Shown here: in pieces, positions 12,569 through 22,823 of the stretch
Layout: the number at the start of each line of letters is the position of its first letter
Numbering within the stretch: position 1 is the first letter of the stretch
Assembly (NCBI GenBank): GCA_017354895.1
Contig: CP071495.1
Location: forward strand, 169,001-233,000
Length of the DNA stretch: 64,000 nucleotides
From: Podospora comata
Taxonomy: Eukaryota > Ascomycota > Sordariomycetes > Sordariales > Podosporaceae
Direction: 5' to 3'
Notes under the pieces: model-generated
Database searches by the model: none
What the model saw: only the letters and a program-made list of their open reading frames with translations
What the model was told of the DNA's origin: nothing
Position numbers and translations under genes: made by a program

Positions 12569-13882
12569 CTAGAGGTAAAAGTAGCAGAACTCCCCGCCAG
12601 TGGTGGACATGACGTTGGCAATGGTGGTCGACGGGGCAGCATAGCCCATGTCAAGGACCTCGGTCAGGGGAGTCAAGGGGGAAGGAGGCTCGTTGGCCCA
12701 GCTCTGGTGGGCATAAGGACCAGAACCCAGGTCGGTGAAGCGGGTGGTGCTGAAGGGAGAGCCCAGGGCCTGCCACACGGCCCACATACGATCCATCTGT
12801 CCGTGATGCACCCAGAAGGCGGGATCGCCAGGGGAGGTGAAGAGATCACCGCCAGGATCACCACCGATGTTATAGTGCATGCCTCCGTGGGGGCCAATCT
12901 CGGGGGTGTAGGGTACACCTTCGGAGACGTGGCGGAAGGCATCAATGTTGGGCTGAGAGAGGAGGGTGAGGACGGTGGTCCAATTGGCGTAGCGCTGGTT
13001 CATAGCCGGGCCGATGTCTCTCTTGAGACCGCGCGGGTTGTAACCAAGACCACCGAGAGGACCAGCAGGCACTCCCTCCAGACCACCGACGGGTCCCAAG
13101 TTGATGGTCATGTTGGCGAAGGGGCCAGTCGTGACATAGCCGCCTCCGAGGCCGGCGGGAAGCTGGATGTTGCCGCCGCCGACGCCGGGAGGAGGCACGA
13201 TGACGGGGCCCTCATGAGGGATGTACTCCCCGTTGCCGCCGAGACTGTAAGGGTCGCCGTTGAAGAGGGGGGAGTCTTGAGGGGCCGACGAGTACTTGGG
13301 CCAGTCCCAGTAGGGCTGAGACCCGTTGTAGCCGCACTCCTCACGGAGGGCCTTCTCGTACTGGTAGACGTACCACCGATGCCATGGCTGGAAGTTGCCG
13401 CTGAAGTGGATGTTGAGGGTTTGCTGGATATGGGTCACGATAAAGTCATCGAACCGAGACCTTGCTCCCGGCGCGACACTGGCAGGTGTGAGAGGGGGAA
13501 GGGTCTGGAGACACTTGACAGCGTTGACGTAGGCGAGACGCTCAGAGGTCGAGAGAGAGCCACTGGTTGTCTGGTCAGTGGTCCGAGGAACGATCTTGAA
13601 TGGTAGGAACTGGGGATGATGAAGATCGACTTACTACTCCCGACGAAACCGCAATTTGTCAACTGTGCAAGATGGCGTGAGCCCGCGCTTGCGCATCTTG
13701 CGCTCATTGAGGGCGACCTGGTTGATGACTTTCGCCTTGGCTTCCTCAAGCAGCGAAGTGATCTGCGATGGCTCCTCAGACGCGAGGTCCTCGACCGGGG
13801 TGTCTCTGGCCTGTGGGACGACATGCCCCTGAACGGAGACAGCTGCCAGGAGGACAGATCCGAGAATGCTGGCGGCCTTCAT
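12569..13882 (-). CDS. Short secreted tyrosinase / catechol-oxidase-like type-3 copper protein
   Basis: Exons 13882-13635 and 13562-12569 give 413 residues across a 72-nt GTAAGT intron; the CAACCAG acceptor restores the family motif RREYGSLS. The N-terminus is a signal peptide (MKAASILGSVLLAAVSVQG). The CuA site shows His127, His135 and His144 (THIQQ, NIHFSG, PWHRWYV). The CuB site shows His308 and His312 (PHGGMHYN) and the His335/336 pair (FWVHHGQMDRMW). The enzyme would oxidise mono- or diphenols to quinones outside the cell. It lacks the C-terminal lid domain of classical fungal tyrosinases and so fits the short-tyrosinase group. It ends shortly after the DMGYAAP/GGEFCYFYL tail. Its stop lies 106 bp from the stop of the convergent MFS gene. 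Confidence 0.92.
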
Positions 13883-14794
13883 GTTTGGCTGATGGGTGAT
13901 GAGGAAAGAATGGGCGTTCGTCAAGGGGAACTTGGAGCGCTGCCACGTTTTCGCTCTGGGTGAAGAAGGGGGAGGGCGTGATCATAAATACCACCGGTGG
14001 AGGGAAGATATGAGGTTGGCCCGATATGGCATGCTCGGGGTCGAACCCAAAGAGTGGTTCAAGTGTTCAATAAAACCAAATGCCGAGTGAAGGCTACTGC
14101 ATAGCATTCTGTATCCTGCATAGTATCGTCGAAGTGGTCCATTTTCTCACTGTGCCCCTTCATGATGCCTGACCTCACGATTCCCTGCCCGTGGTCCTGG
14201 ATTCAGCCACCAGCCAATGGGCACCAGCGAAAGTTGCATTTTCGCTGGGATTAGACAGACAAGGCCAGGGTGGAAATTCCCAAATCCCAGGGTTCCATTC
14301 CACTTTGAACCCTTGTCGATCCCCGACCGTGGGTCTTTTCGGCCAAAGAAGAAGGCAGGGAAGGAAAGCAAGGACTTCAAGTTGCCAGCAGGTGGTGAAG
14401 AGTCGATGCAGAGTGTAATAAAACAACATGAGGCGAGGCCTGACAGATGCCAGGGCTTCTCTTTCATTCCATGGTAGGACCCGAGACTGGTTATTCCTTT
14501 TCAAGACTCCTTCCAGATGCGCATGACGATCCAAAGTGGCGGGGAGAAGGACGGAACAGCAGGGGCGGCAGTCGTTGCCCGTGTCTGCACTACCTACTGC
14601 AGGCTCTTATTCCCGTCACACACGCTAGTGTACCTATGGATTGCCACTCCACCCAAGACCCGGTACTGGGGTTCGGTCCAATCAGGCACACAATTGCAAC
14701 GACCATGATTCATTCAAAAACTCCATCCAGCGGACGACGATGTCACCGGAAAGGGGCGGCCGGGTGGGGAGGTGAGAGTCAAGACGGAGAGTCC
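13883..14794. other. Spacer upstream of the tyrosinase gene
   Basis: It contains the tyrosinase promoter. No ORF with recognisable content was found. Short GGTTCGA-like T-loop patterns near 14040 do not build into a tRNA cloverleaf. Confidence 0.55.
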
Positions 14795-15557
14795 CTAGCT
14801 CAACTGTAATTCGTTGGGCTGAGAAGGGTCTTGGGGGTGTGTTGTAATCTTCTCATACGATGCTTGACCGCGACCAAAACCTTCATTGCTTGCGAGCCAG
14901 AGGGACTCGAGCAATCCGGCCTTCATGAGGTTGGGAATTGCAGCTCCCACAGGTGCTGTGGTGATGGGAATAACGAGAGTCAACATTGCCCCTGACACCC
15001 CGGTACCTAGATGACCTCCGTCAGTACAAACTGTCGGTGTGCAGAAGGACCTTGCAGAACATATGCCGGCATCCAACTGTACGTTACCTAAGAAACAAAC
15101 GAGGTTGCAGCCAAACGAGCGTTGAGCCAGGTCTCTGGAGTGGACCCTGGATCGTCAGTCTCGTTTATATCATCCGGTTCAGGAATGAGAGAGGCAGAAG
15201 AAAAGAATAAACCTGGTCACCGGGTCCATCTTGGCACTGCAAGCAAAGACGAAGGATTGCAAGTTCTGCAAATTCCTCTATGGTGTATGTAATAGGATCC
15301 CTTTGTGATAAGTTTGATTGTCGTGTTTGGCCCGGGTGCTGTTCCGGTGTCCCGGCTTTCACATGAGGGATGGATGTCTTGTCAAATCTCTTCTTATTGA
15401 AACAACACACAGGTTCTACCTTGACCAAATCAAGCATGTGGTTATGCCTGGACGCCTACTTGAGGCGCATGGCGACAGGCATTGCCTCGGAGATGCTGCT
15501 GAAGATGACGACGGGGGAGGAAATGATTGACAGCGGGGACGATGCCCAACAGACCAT
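14795..15557 (-). other. Possible small membrane-protein gene or relic (weak)
   Basis: Two hydrophobic coding-like segments lie on the minus strand. One starts with ATG at 15557 (MVCWASSPLSIISS and on to AMPVAMRL) and meets a GTAGGC donor at 15459. The other, about 14990-14795, reads AMLTLVIPITTAPVGAAI and then a polar tail to a stop at 14795. I could not connect them with confidence and recognise no family. It may be a small unannotated gene or chance open frames. Confidence 0.2.
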
Positions 15558-15778
15558 GTCGATAATAAAGTTTCTCGTTTCTTTTGCCTGACGACGTTCA
15601 TGCTGTCTCAGATCATCTTGCCTTGTTCTTATTCCCTGTCAGCCCCAGGTTTGTGACATCTTACATATGTACAAAAACCTTCTTTGAACCTTCTTCCCTT
15701 TCCCTTCGGGTCCGGACATTGTCGATCGTTTTTCATATCCATGTCCACTGAGGGGCCTGTGACTTTTACTTCATCATC

Positions 15779-17141
15779 ATGACAAGCAGCAACGGCGTCT
15801 CGCTCCCTCCCGACGAGAATAGGGGTCCCGAGATCCTCGCTATTTGCGGTACGCTGGTGGCTCTCTCTGTGCTCATTGTAGGCTTGAGGATATGGGTCCG
15901 GGCTCGCATGATCGGGCAGGTCGGCATCGACGACTGGACCATCATCGCTGCCACGGTATGTGTTTCTCCCCAGCGATGTCGACCTGCGGTCTTACCTAAC
16001 CCTGACACCAGACGGTCATTTTTGTGGAGATGATGATCATCATCCCGCAGGTTCACTATGGAGCAGGACGACACGTCCAGTACATCGAGCCCCCTTCCAA
16101 CGTCACGAAGGGCCTTCATCTCAACTTTGTCACCCAGCCGCTATGCCTCATTGCTCTTTGCCTGACCAAGGTAAGCGTGGGCTTCTTCCTGCTCCGCTTA
16201 ACTCCATCCAAGAGGTTCCGAAGATTCGTGATTGGCATGATCATCTTTACTGTCCTATCTGCAACCGGAAACTTCTGTATGTCACCTTCCACCTTTCTTC
16301 CATTCCTACATACATCGACATGTGAAAGTCCCTACTTACAATGTACCTATCAAGTAACTGTCTTCTTCCAATGCCAACCCCTCGCCTTTACCTGGGGGGG
16401 TGTCAGCGAAGGGAAATGCATGCCTCCTGATAACCTCAAGTTTGCCGCCTTCTTCAATTCATCTGTTGCCGTCCTGAGCGATATCATTTTCGCCCTTTTA
16501 CCGGTCCCCATGTTATGGAAAGTGCAGCTCAACTGGAGAGTCAAGAGTGCCGTGGCGGCTATCCTGGCCTTGGGTGTTTTCGCTGCTGTTGCTGCCATTG
16601 TCAAGATTACCTTCCTGGGGTCTTACGGAAAACACGGAGACTTCCTCTGGGACTCTGCGGACCTTACCATCTGGTATGTACCTACCCCGACGTGGCCATA
16701 CACTCAGCATATCCTTCTGCTGACCACCTCGTCCACGTCTCCAGGACAACAATCGAGATCTGCACCGCCATCATCGCCGCCAGCTTCCCATGCCTCAAGC
16801 CCCTCTTCAAGACCTTGTTCGACGGCTCTTCAGCCCGCATCAGCGGCTACGGCTCCGGCTACAAGGGCTACGTCCGCGACACCAACAACGGTACAAAGAG
16901 TGGCAACAGAAACACACTCCGGTCAAAGGGCACAGTCACAGTCACCGCAGGCGGCAACGATACCGAGTTCGAGCTATATGGTGGCAAGAAGTTCTCCTCG
17001 GATGTCAAGGCTGGCAATGCTTCCAGCACGAGCATGGGTTCTGAAGCAAGCATTCTTAAGGAAACCACCAGAGGGGACGGCATCACCAAGACAACATCGG
17101 TGTGTGTGTCTAGTGTCAGGGACGAGGAGACGGGCAGATGA
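15779..17141 (+). CDS. PTH11-like seven-helix membrane protein (fungal rhodopsin-type domain)
   Basis: Four exons (15779-15955, 16012-16276, 16355-16673, 16745-17141) join in frame to 385 residues. The gene has the family layout: an N-terminal outside segment, helix 1 (LAICGTLVALSVLIVGLRI), then the DDWTIIAA and QVHYGAGRH signatures, helices 3-4 (LCLTKVSVGFFLLRL), the FFQCQPLAFTW motif rebuilt across intron 2, KCMPP, helix 5 (LSDIIFALLPVPMLW), helix 6, and helix 7 (TTIEICTAIIAASFPCLKPLF) rebuilt across intron 3. The cytoplasmic tail is Ser/Thr/Gly-rich. No N-terminal CFEM domain is present. Family members act as, or are predicted to be, G-protein-coupled surface sensors; the ligand is unknown. 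Confidence 0.9.
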
Positions 17142-18482
17142 GCGTGGTGTCCCACCTGGTTGACAACGGAGTATGGGTATCGAAAAGGGTCACCATGCAA
17201 AATAGAGATTCAGGACGCTTCTTCCATCACACTCCATGAGAGCTTGTTTCCTTTGTGGTATTTTTTTTTTTACCTCGGCACCTTACCCAACTATCTACCT
17301 AGGCACATAAAATAGATGTGGCGACATTACTAGATGCAGCCAATCATTATCTCAGCCACCACAGGGTGGCATTCCGTCTCTCCACTGATACCTTGAATTG
17401 CAGAGACACTTGTACGTCCACCTGACGCAGATCGTGGGTCACTTTGGCGCGTCACAGCTATGGGGAAGTTGAAGACGGTGAGGAGGGGATCGAGGTGACT
17501 GCTTGTAGGATTGATGGGTTGCGGAAGGACGCACATCATGGCTTCAAGTGGCTACCCTGGTATCCAGCATGCAATATTAGGGATTGGAGGTGGCGAGGTT
17601 GAGGCAGCCAAATCAGCGGGAAGGCAAAGCAGGATCAAAGAGATAGAACCCTTGATCTGTTGAATACATCAATAATTCGGCATCCACGAATGGCATCTAT
17701 TCAGACAGGCGGGCTATGGGGTAGGCCCCTAGTGGAAAGTGACAGCAGAGCCTCTGTCTGAATCAGCCTATGCATGAAGCGAAAACATACTTCACCTCAT
17801 AGGCCCTTTTGTAAATATATCTGCCCTTTCCAGAGGAGACAGCTACCATATCTACTTGCTCAGCGTGGGGCCCTAGACAAAACGACTTGGCACACACAAT
17901 CTCTTTGTTTACTTTTTCTTAGGGGCACTCAGGGAAGATAAGGGGTGCACAGCCCAGTCCACACTCTTCAACAAACGGCTCAGGCAAAACGTTTCAGGGA
18001 AACAAGCAAATCAAATTTCATAACTCAATCTCAAAAACAAAAAAAGAGAGAGCATCTTTTTCAAAAGTCCCCCCCACAAACCGGATGAGACCAGATCCAA
18101 AGACTCAGAGAAGAAACCACTTCCCCACTCATCCGCTCGTTATCCACCACTCCCTTTCCAACCCCCCTCCTCAAGATCCCTCGGCTTCAAATCCCTCCCC
18201 CCCCACCACATCCTCGATAATATTGAAAAGCGGAGCACAAAAGAAAAGTCTCATCATCATCCCTTTTCCATCCCGCTCCTCTCCGTTCCTTCAGCTGTTG
18301 CAGCCCCCCAGAAGATATGCAAGCGTCCTCTCAATGAAAAGAAGAAACTTAGCGGCAGAACTGCCAGTTGGTGCGGAAGATGACGTGAATGCTGCCGTCG
18401 AAAGCGTCCACCTGTGGAAGAAATGGTCGGCGTTAATGGCCCTCGTAATTAGCCCTTCTATTCTTTTTTCTCTAATGCATTC

Positions 18483-18542
<60 letters not shown>

Positions 18543-18781
18543 ATGATGATGATGATGATGATGATGATGGCAGATTAATATGTGTGTTAGGTAGGTAGGT
18601 GAGGAGGATAAGGTGGGTGGGTATCTAGTAAGTGTTGTGGTGTGTGTGTGTGTGATGTTTTTTTCCCCGGAGCCGCCGAAGGACCTTGTTCTTTTCTTTC
18701 TTTCTTTCCCCCTTGGAGATTGGTTATGGTAGAAAAGTGTGTGTGGGTGATGTGTGGAGAGGTAGTAGTAGGCAGGCCAAC
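17142..18781. other. 1.6-kb spacer with a long trinucleotide repeat
   Basis: The spacer lies between two gene 3' ends (plus-strand receptor, minus-strand DUF4360 gene). I see no gene. Its main features are the TGA/ATG trinucleotide array at 18482-18570 and short GT and GTAG runs at about 18590-18655. Confidence 0.6.
18482..18570. repeat. (ATG)n / (TGG)n trinucleotide array
   Basis: About 29 consecutive trinucleotides, mostly ATG, with an internal GGT/TGG block at about 18529-18540. Read on the minus strand it would give a poly-His run, but no gene supports translation. It lies about 210 bp beyond the stop of the DUF4360 gene and could be in its 3' untranslated region. Confidence 0.95.
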
Positions 18782-19504
18782 TCAGGCGCTTGACGTGGGA
18801 ACGCAACGGCGCCACTTGAGCGCGAGCTTTTGGGGAGCACTAACAGTCATGGTTCCGAAGTAGGGGGTCGCAAGAGGAGTAATGCGGATCTCGGAGTTGA
18901 CGTTGAGGATGGCGGTGGTCTTGCCGCAGGCGGAGAAGGCCTCGACACCGACGCCGGCGAGCATGTTGTAGTTGTCCTCGTAAGGGGCGACGAGGTTCTT
19001 CTGAAAGACGACCTCCTGGCGCGGGTCGCCGGAGAAGGTGTAGCCGGCGCGGACGGTACCGGTCTGGCCCTGGGCGAGGGAAGCATAACCGGTGAAGCGG
19101 GTCTCGATGACGGAGAACCTAGGAGGGGAAAGGCAACAGGCGTTAGTATGTTCCGATGCGTGCTCGAGGAGAAGATGTCTCTTGGGTCAAGTAGTAGACT
19201 TGACTCACTGGTATCCTGAGGGGAACTGCAGGTTGATGCTGATGCGGCAGTTCTTGCGGCTGTCAGTGGCGGGGCTGGTGCCAGGGCCGGCAGAGACAAT
19301 GTATCTGTCAAAGGCAACATCGAAGATGGTACCAGTGGCGTCAACGTTGACAAAGGCGTGGCCAGCAGGGCAGCCAGTACCGATGGCAGTGACGCCGAGG
19401 ATCTTGATGTCGCTGGCGTCGGGGACCTGAGGAGTGATCAAGGTCTGGCGCTCAATGACGGCGGCCGAGGCGGCGCCGGCAAGGAAGAGGGCGGAGAAAC
19501 GCAT
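18782..19504 (-). CDS. DUF4360-type small secreted protein
   Basis: Exons 19504-19209 and 19118-18782 give 210 residues. The intron is 90 nt with a GTGAGT donor and a CCTAG acceptor. The protein begins with a signal peptide (MRFSALFLAGAASA). Characteristic segments of the fungal DUF4360 family follow: IKILGVTAIGTGCPAGHAFV, FDRYIVSAGPG, RKNCRISINLQFPSGYQFSV (formed across the intron), RFTGYASL and FSGDPRQEV. Four cysteines could make two disulfides. Secretion is well supported by the sequence; the function of the family is not known. It is expected to be a small soluble extracellular protein. Confidence 0.88.
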
Positions 19505-21370
19505 ATTGAAGGGACTGAAAGCGAAAGCTTAAAGATCTTGCAAGGTGTGGAATGAAGAGCGAAGTGGTGACGGTGAGATGAGAAGTGAGGATGAGGATGA
19601 GGAATTCAGAATCTCAAACTTGGGATGATCAACAGTCTTTTATAGATGATTTTCTCTGCATCACTTTCTCCTCCTGACCATTCCCAAGTACTGCAGAGCT
19701 GGTGATGCTCTAGTCTGAGAACGAGGACCAAAGCAGACAGCGGACCTCGTCTCCGAGCCTTGCCCGTGTCGCCATTCCCATTCTGGCCGTCGACGAGACT
19801 GAATTCCACTCCCTCATCGGCCTTCCTCGCGGCCGAGTATCACGTCACAATCAATACTGCGACCCCCGCTTGCTAGTCTCGTGATGCCGTGATATCGACC
19901 AGACTCACCACGGTGGACTTTGTAGCTCAGAATAGTGTCATGGTCAAAATAAGGTTGATTAAAAGGGAAGATCCATGTGAGTCCGGGGCCGTCAAGTCCC
20001 ACTGCTGGCACAGCAATCTACCCCAGAATAGCTTACAGTCTCGCTTCCCGGTTTCCATGTGCCCAGAGTCGACTGTGTTGTTATTTTTGTCGACTTTTTC
20101 ATCAAAATTAATATCTGCTCACGTCTTGGTGGATTGGCTAACCAGGTGGCTGGACAGTGTCGGACTGTCAGTGTCTGCCAGGATCCGCTTGCGCCGTCAT
20201 GCTGGTCGACGAGGTACGAAGCAACCTGATATTGTTACGGTGCTGTTGTGCCTTGTGCCTCGCAGGACGCCCCCGATGTATCATGTCTGCCCGTTCGGCG
20301 ACCTCACAACGGCCTCGCAAGATGCAACGCTCTTGACCTTGACTATTGGTGTTGGACGACACATGGACGCTCTGGGATCCAGCAAGGCTCGCACTTTGGT
20401 AGTCGGTCCGCATACACGGATGTCCCCATCCGACTGGTTCAAGAAGGTCGACCAGAGACACTAGACTGCGGTTTGAAATTGCTTAGGCCGAATCAGACTT
20501 GTTCTTGGAGAAGCCCCCGGCATCGTGATGCTGGGCCCGGACGTTGAATCGCCAAGGGTCTTGGCCAGATGCCGTGTGTTGGTTCAAGGGTCATGTAAGG
20601 GAACTCGCGATGTCACTGTCACGACATTCTCGTCACCACATTGGCTGGCCCTATCCGGTACCGAGAGAGCCACAATATCGGCCTCGGAAGACCACCCACC
20701 ATCGGAGAATTGGGAATCTAGATGAAAAGGTTAAACTTTGTATGGGGAAACAGGTCTCCAAGCCGCCTATGCTGCCCCCTTTTTTCGGTTTTGTTTTTCG
20801 ACCACGTTGAGGCAATCGCAGAGCCGCTCAGACCCGGGAAAACCGCGGGTTGATGCCAGCCCAGTGAAAATAAATCAACTGCATGTGAAGCGGGCGAAGG
20901 GTTGGTGGTTCGTGGGTGTCATCGCTACCTGTTCTGCAGGGTTCAGTGTCGATGTTTTCATCTGCGGATAAAGTCGAACATGCTCTTGGCGCCTGATTTT
21001 GGTTGTTTCTCCCCGCAAAGTTCGTGCCTTGTACATTCGCCTAGGTGCTATTTCCAACACAGAAGGTGATTCGGGACAGGTCACGGTGCCATTTGACGTC
21101 TAATTCTGTCTGCAGGTCGCACCCAACCTGGGTCTGGCGTTTGCCCATGCGAACGTCAGGTGTTGTTCTTGGTTGAGAGAGCCTCAAGTTTTGTTTCCTC
21201 AGATATACCAAGCTCGTTCAAGCAACCTTTGACAAGCCGACATACCCGGAAGTTTGTCTGTAGGACCTCAGCATCCGAGGATGAGAGTAAGTAGCCCTCT
21301 TTTTTGTCTGCTCGCTTTGATAGCCGAGAGGCGGCCGACCTGCCAGAACCGTATACACATACTGATAGGA
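19505..21370. other. 1.9-kb intergenic spacer
   Basis: No gene supported. Open frames near 19889-20464 and 20738-20971 have no recognisable domain and lack splice-consistent extensions. The part next to 19505 should hold the DUF4360 promoter. Confidence 0.55.
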
Positions 21371-22450
21371 CTACGACGAGGACAGCAGGTACTCCGCAAT
21401 TTCTGCAAACTCCCTGCCATGTTGCAGCTTCTCTCGCCAGCGCAGTGGTATCGCCTCGGCCCCGTCCCGGGCCCCCAGGAGACCTCCCGCAATGGCGCCG
21501 TTGGTATCCGTATCCCGTCCTACTCTCACAACATCGACGAGAATGTCTTCCAACGACCTCGGGTCAAACATGGCGGCCACAGCAAGCTTGAGGGACTCGA
21601 GCACATAGCCCGAGGCTCCCCGCGGGAGCTCCTCTCGAAAGTTCCTTGCGCTCCTCGGTCCGTGGAGTGCGAAATCATCCAGCTTCACCCTATGTCGGCC
21701 CCCCTCCATCGCCCTCTGCACCTTTCCCACCGCACTCTCAACCCGCCCCCCTCCTCTCCCCTCCCTCTTCTCCTTGTCCCCAACACCCTTCAACACCTCC
21801 ATGCCGGCCTGCCACGCCTCTTCCGCATTCTTCCCTTCCACCAGAGCCCCCACCAAAGCATTATACACCACACAGCTAACAACACAGCAACTGTCATCAT
21901 GCGTAACCGCCGAAATCCCCATACTCTCCTCCACCATCCTCCCCTCATCCCGTTGAAACAAGGCAGTAGGTACACACCTCATCAGACTCCCATTCCCCGC
22001 CCTCCCCTCCCCCGCCCCCGACTTGCTCGCATCCCCATACGCCTTGAACGCCATGATCCCCTGCGCCGTGGCCCCCCCAACATCCCTCGGCTTCCTCCCC
22101 TTCACCCTCCCCGGCCAATCCCTACCCTCAAACCAATCAACAAAATACCACGCCGCCCTTTCCACCACCCCCTCCCCTCGCTGCCCTTTTTTGTCGTTCC
22201 TCGCCTCATCATAATAAGCCAGCAGCACCGCCCTCGTAAGGTCAGTATCGTCCGTCGCATCCCCCGCCTTCCACCCAAAGTGCCCCCCGCCGATGATGTC
22301 TCTCAGAGGGGAGGGGAACTTTTGTTGGATCTCCTCCCAGGACATGAACTCTAGCGTCGCGCCCAGGCTGTCACCTGCGTGGACGCCCAGCAGCGCTCCC
22401 AGCACGCGGGAGGGGTCTCTTTTGTCTTCTTTTTCTGGTGCGGTTGACAT
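21371..22450 (-). CDS. ADP-ribosylglycohydrolase (ARH/DraG) family protein
   Basis: Single exon of 359 residues. The start at 22450 (MSTAPEKEDKRDP) puts the family's first motif (ALLGVHAGDSLGATLEF) at residue about 20; an ATG further up at 22726 would add sequence with no resemblance to the family. Metal-binding motifs are present: DATDDTDLT (residues about 65-73) and VGRDTDTNGAIAGGLLGA near residue 320, as in enzymes that use two divalent ions to remove ADP-ribose from proteins or small molecules. The substrate is unknown. A lysine/glycine-rich linker at residues 200-225 is an insertion. It has no signal peptide and is probably cytosolic or nuclear. Confidence 0.9.
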   Translation of the reverse strand: MSTAPEKEDKRDPSRVLGALLGVHAGDSLGATLEFMSWEEIQQKFPSPLRDIIGGGHFGWKAGDATDDTDLTRAVLLAYYDEARNDKKGQRGEGVVERAAWYFVDWFEGRDWPGRVKGRKPRDVGGATAQGIMAFKAYGDASKSGAGEGRAGNGSLMRCVPTALFQRDEGRMVEESMGISAVTHDDSCCVVSCVVYNALVGALVEGKNAEEAWQAGMEVLKGVGDKEKREGRGGGRVESAVGKVQRAMEGGRHRVKLDDFALHGPRSARNFREELPRGASGYVLESLKLAVAAMFDPRSLEDILVDVVRVGRDTDTNGAIAGGLLGARDGAEAIPLRWREKLQHGREFAEIAEYLLSSS

Positions 22451-22823
22451 GATATTGAGAGTGGATAAACTCGGAGATAAACTGTTTGCGGTGGTGATCG
22501 ACAATGACGGAGATAGTGATGATAAGATAGCTAGGTAGGCTCTTGGTGGTAATGATTGTTGCGGAAGGTGCAGTTCCGTTGATTGGAAAGGGGAAGATAG
22601 AAAATCAGGGGACCAAACGGTGAAGCGGGGTATATGTCTACCTCTCTTGGCTGGCTTGCGGAGGTGGTTGCCTCGCATCAACGCCTCAGGCATCGCCCCC
22701 CCACACACCGAGCTCGCGCAAAGCATACCGTTGAAGGCTTTTTAGTTCAAATCTATCATTACTTTGTCATCATTTTCATTAAAAAAATAAAAAAAGAAGA
22801 GCTTTTGGCTATGCAATGTCGGT
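22451..22823. other. Short spacer between two minus-strand genes
   Basis: Promoter side of the ADP-ribosylglycohydrolase gene and 3' side of the anion transporter gene. An AT-rich run near 22770-22800 is compatible with a 3' end. No gene seen. Confidence 0.6.

Noticed and set aside
14030-14090. tRNA-like GGTTCGA T-loop on the minus strand (a similar one near 10770-10800)
   Set aside because: No matching acceptor, D-arm or anticodon arm can be built at normal spacing.
21254-22354. 366-codon plus-strand ORF
   Set aside because: Antisense shadow of the ADP-ribosylglycohydrolase gene; Pro/Arg-rich composition is typical of a reverse frame of GC-rich coding DNA.
22451-22726. Upstream in-frame start for the ADP-ribosylglycohydrolase
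   Set aside because: The extension is Ser/Leu-rich leader-like sequence without family similarity.
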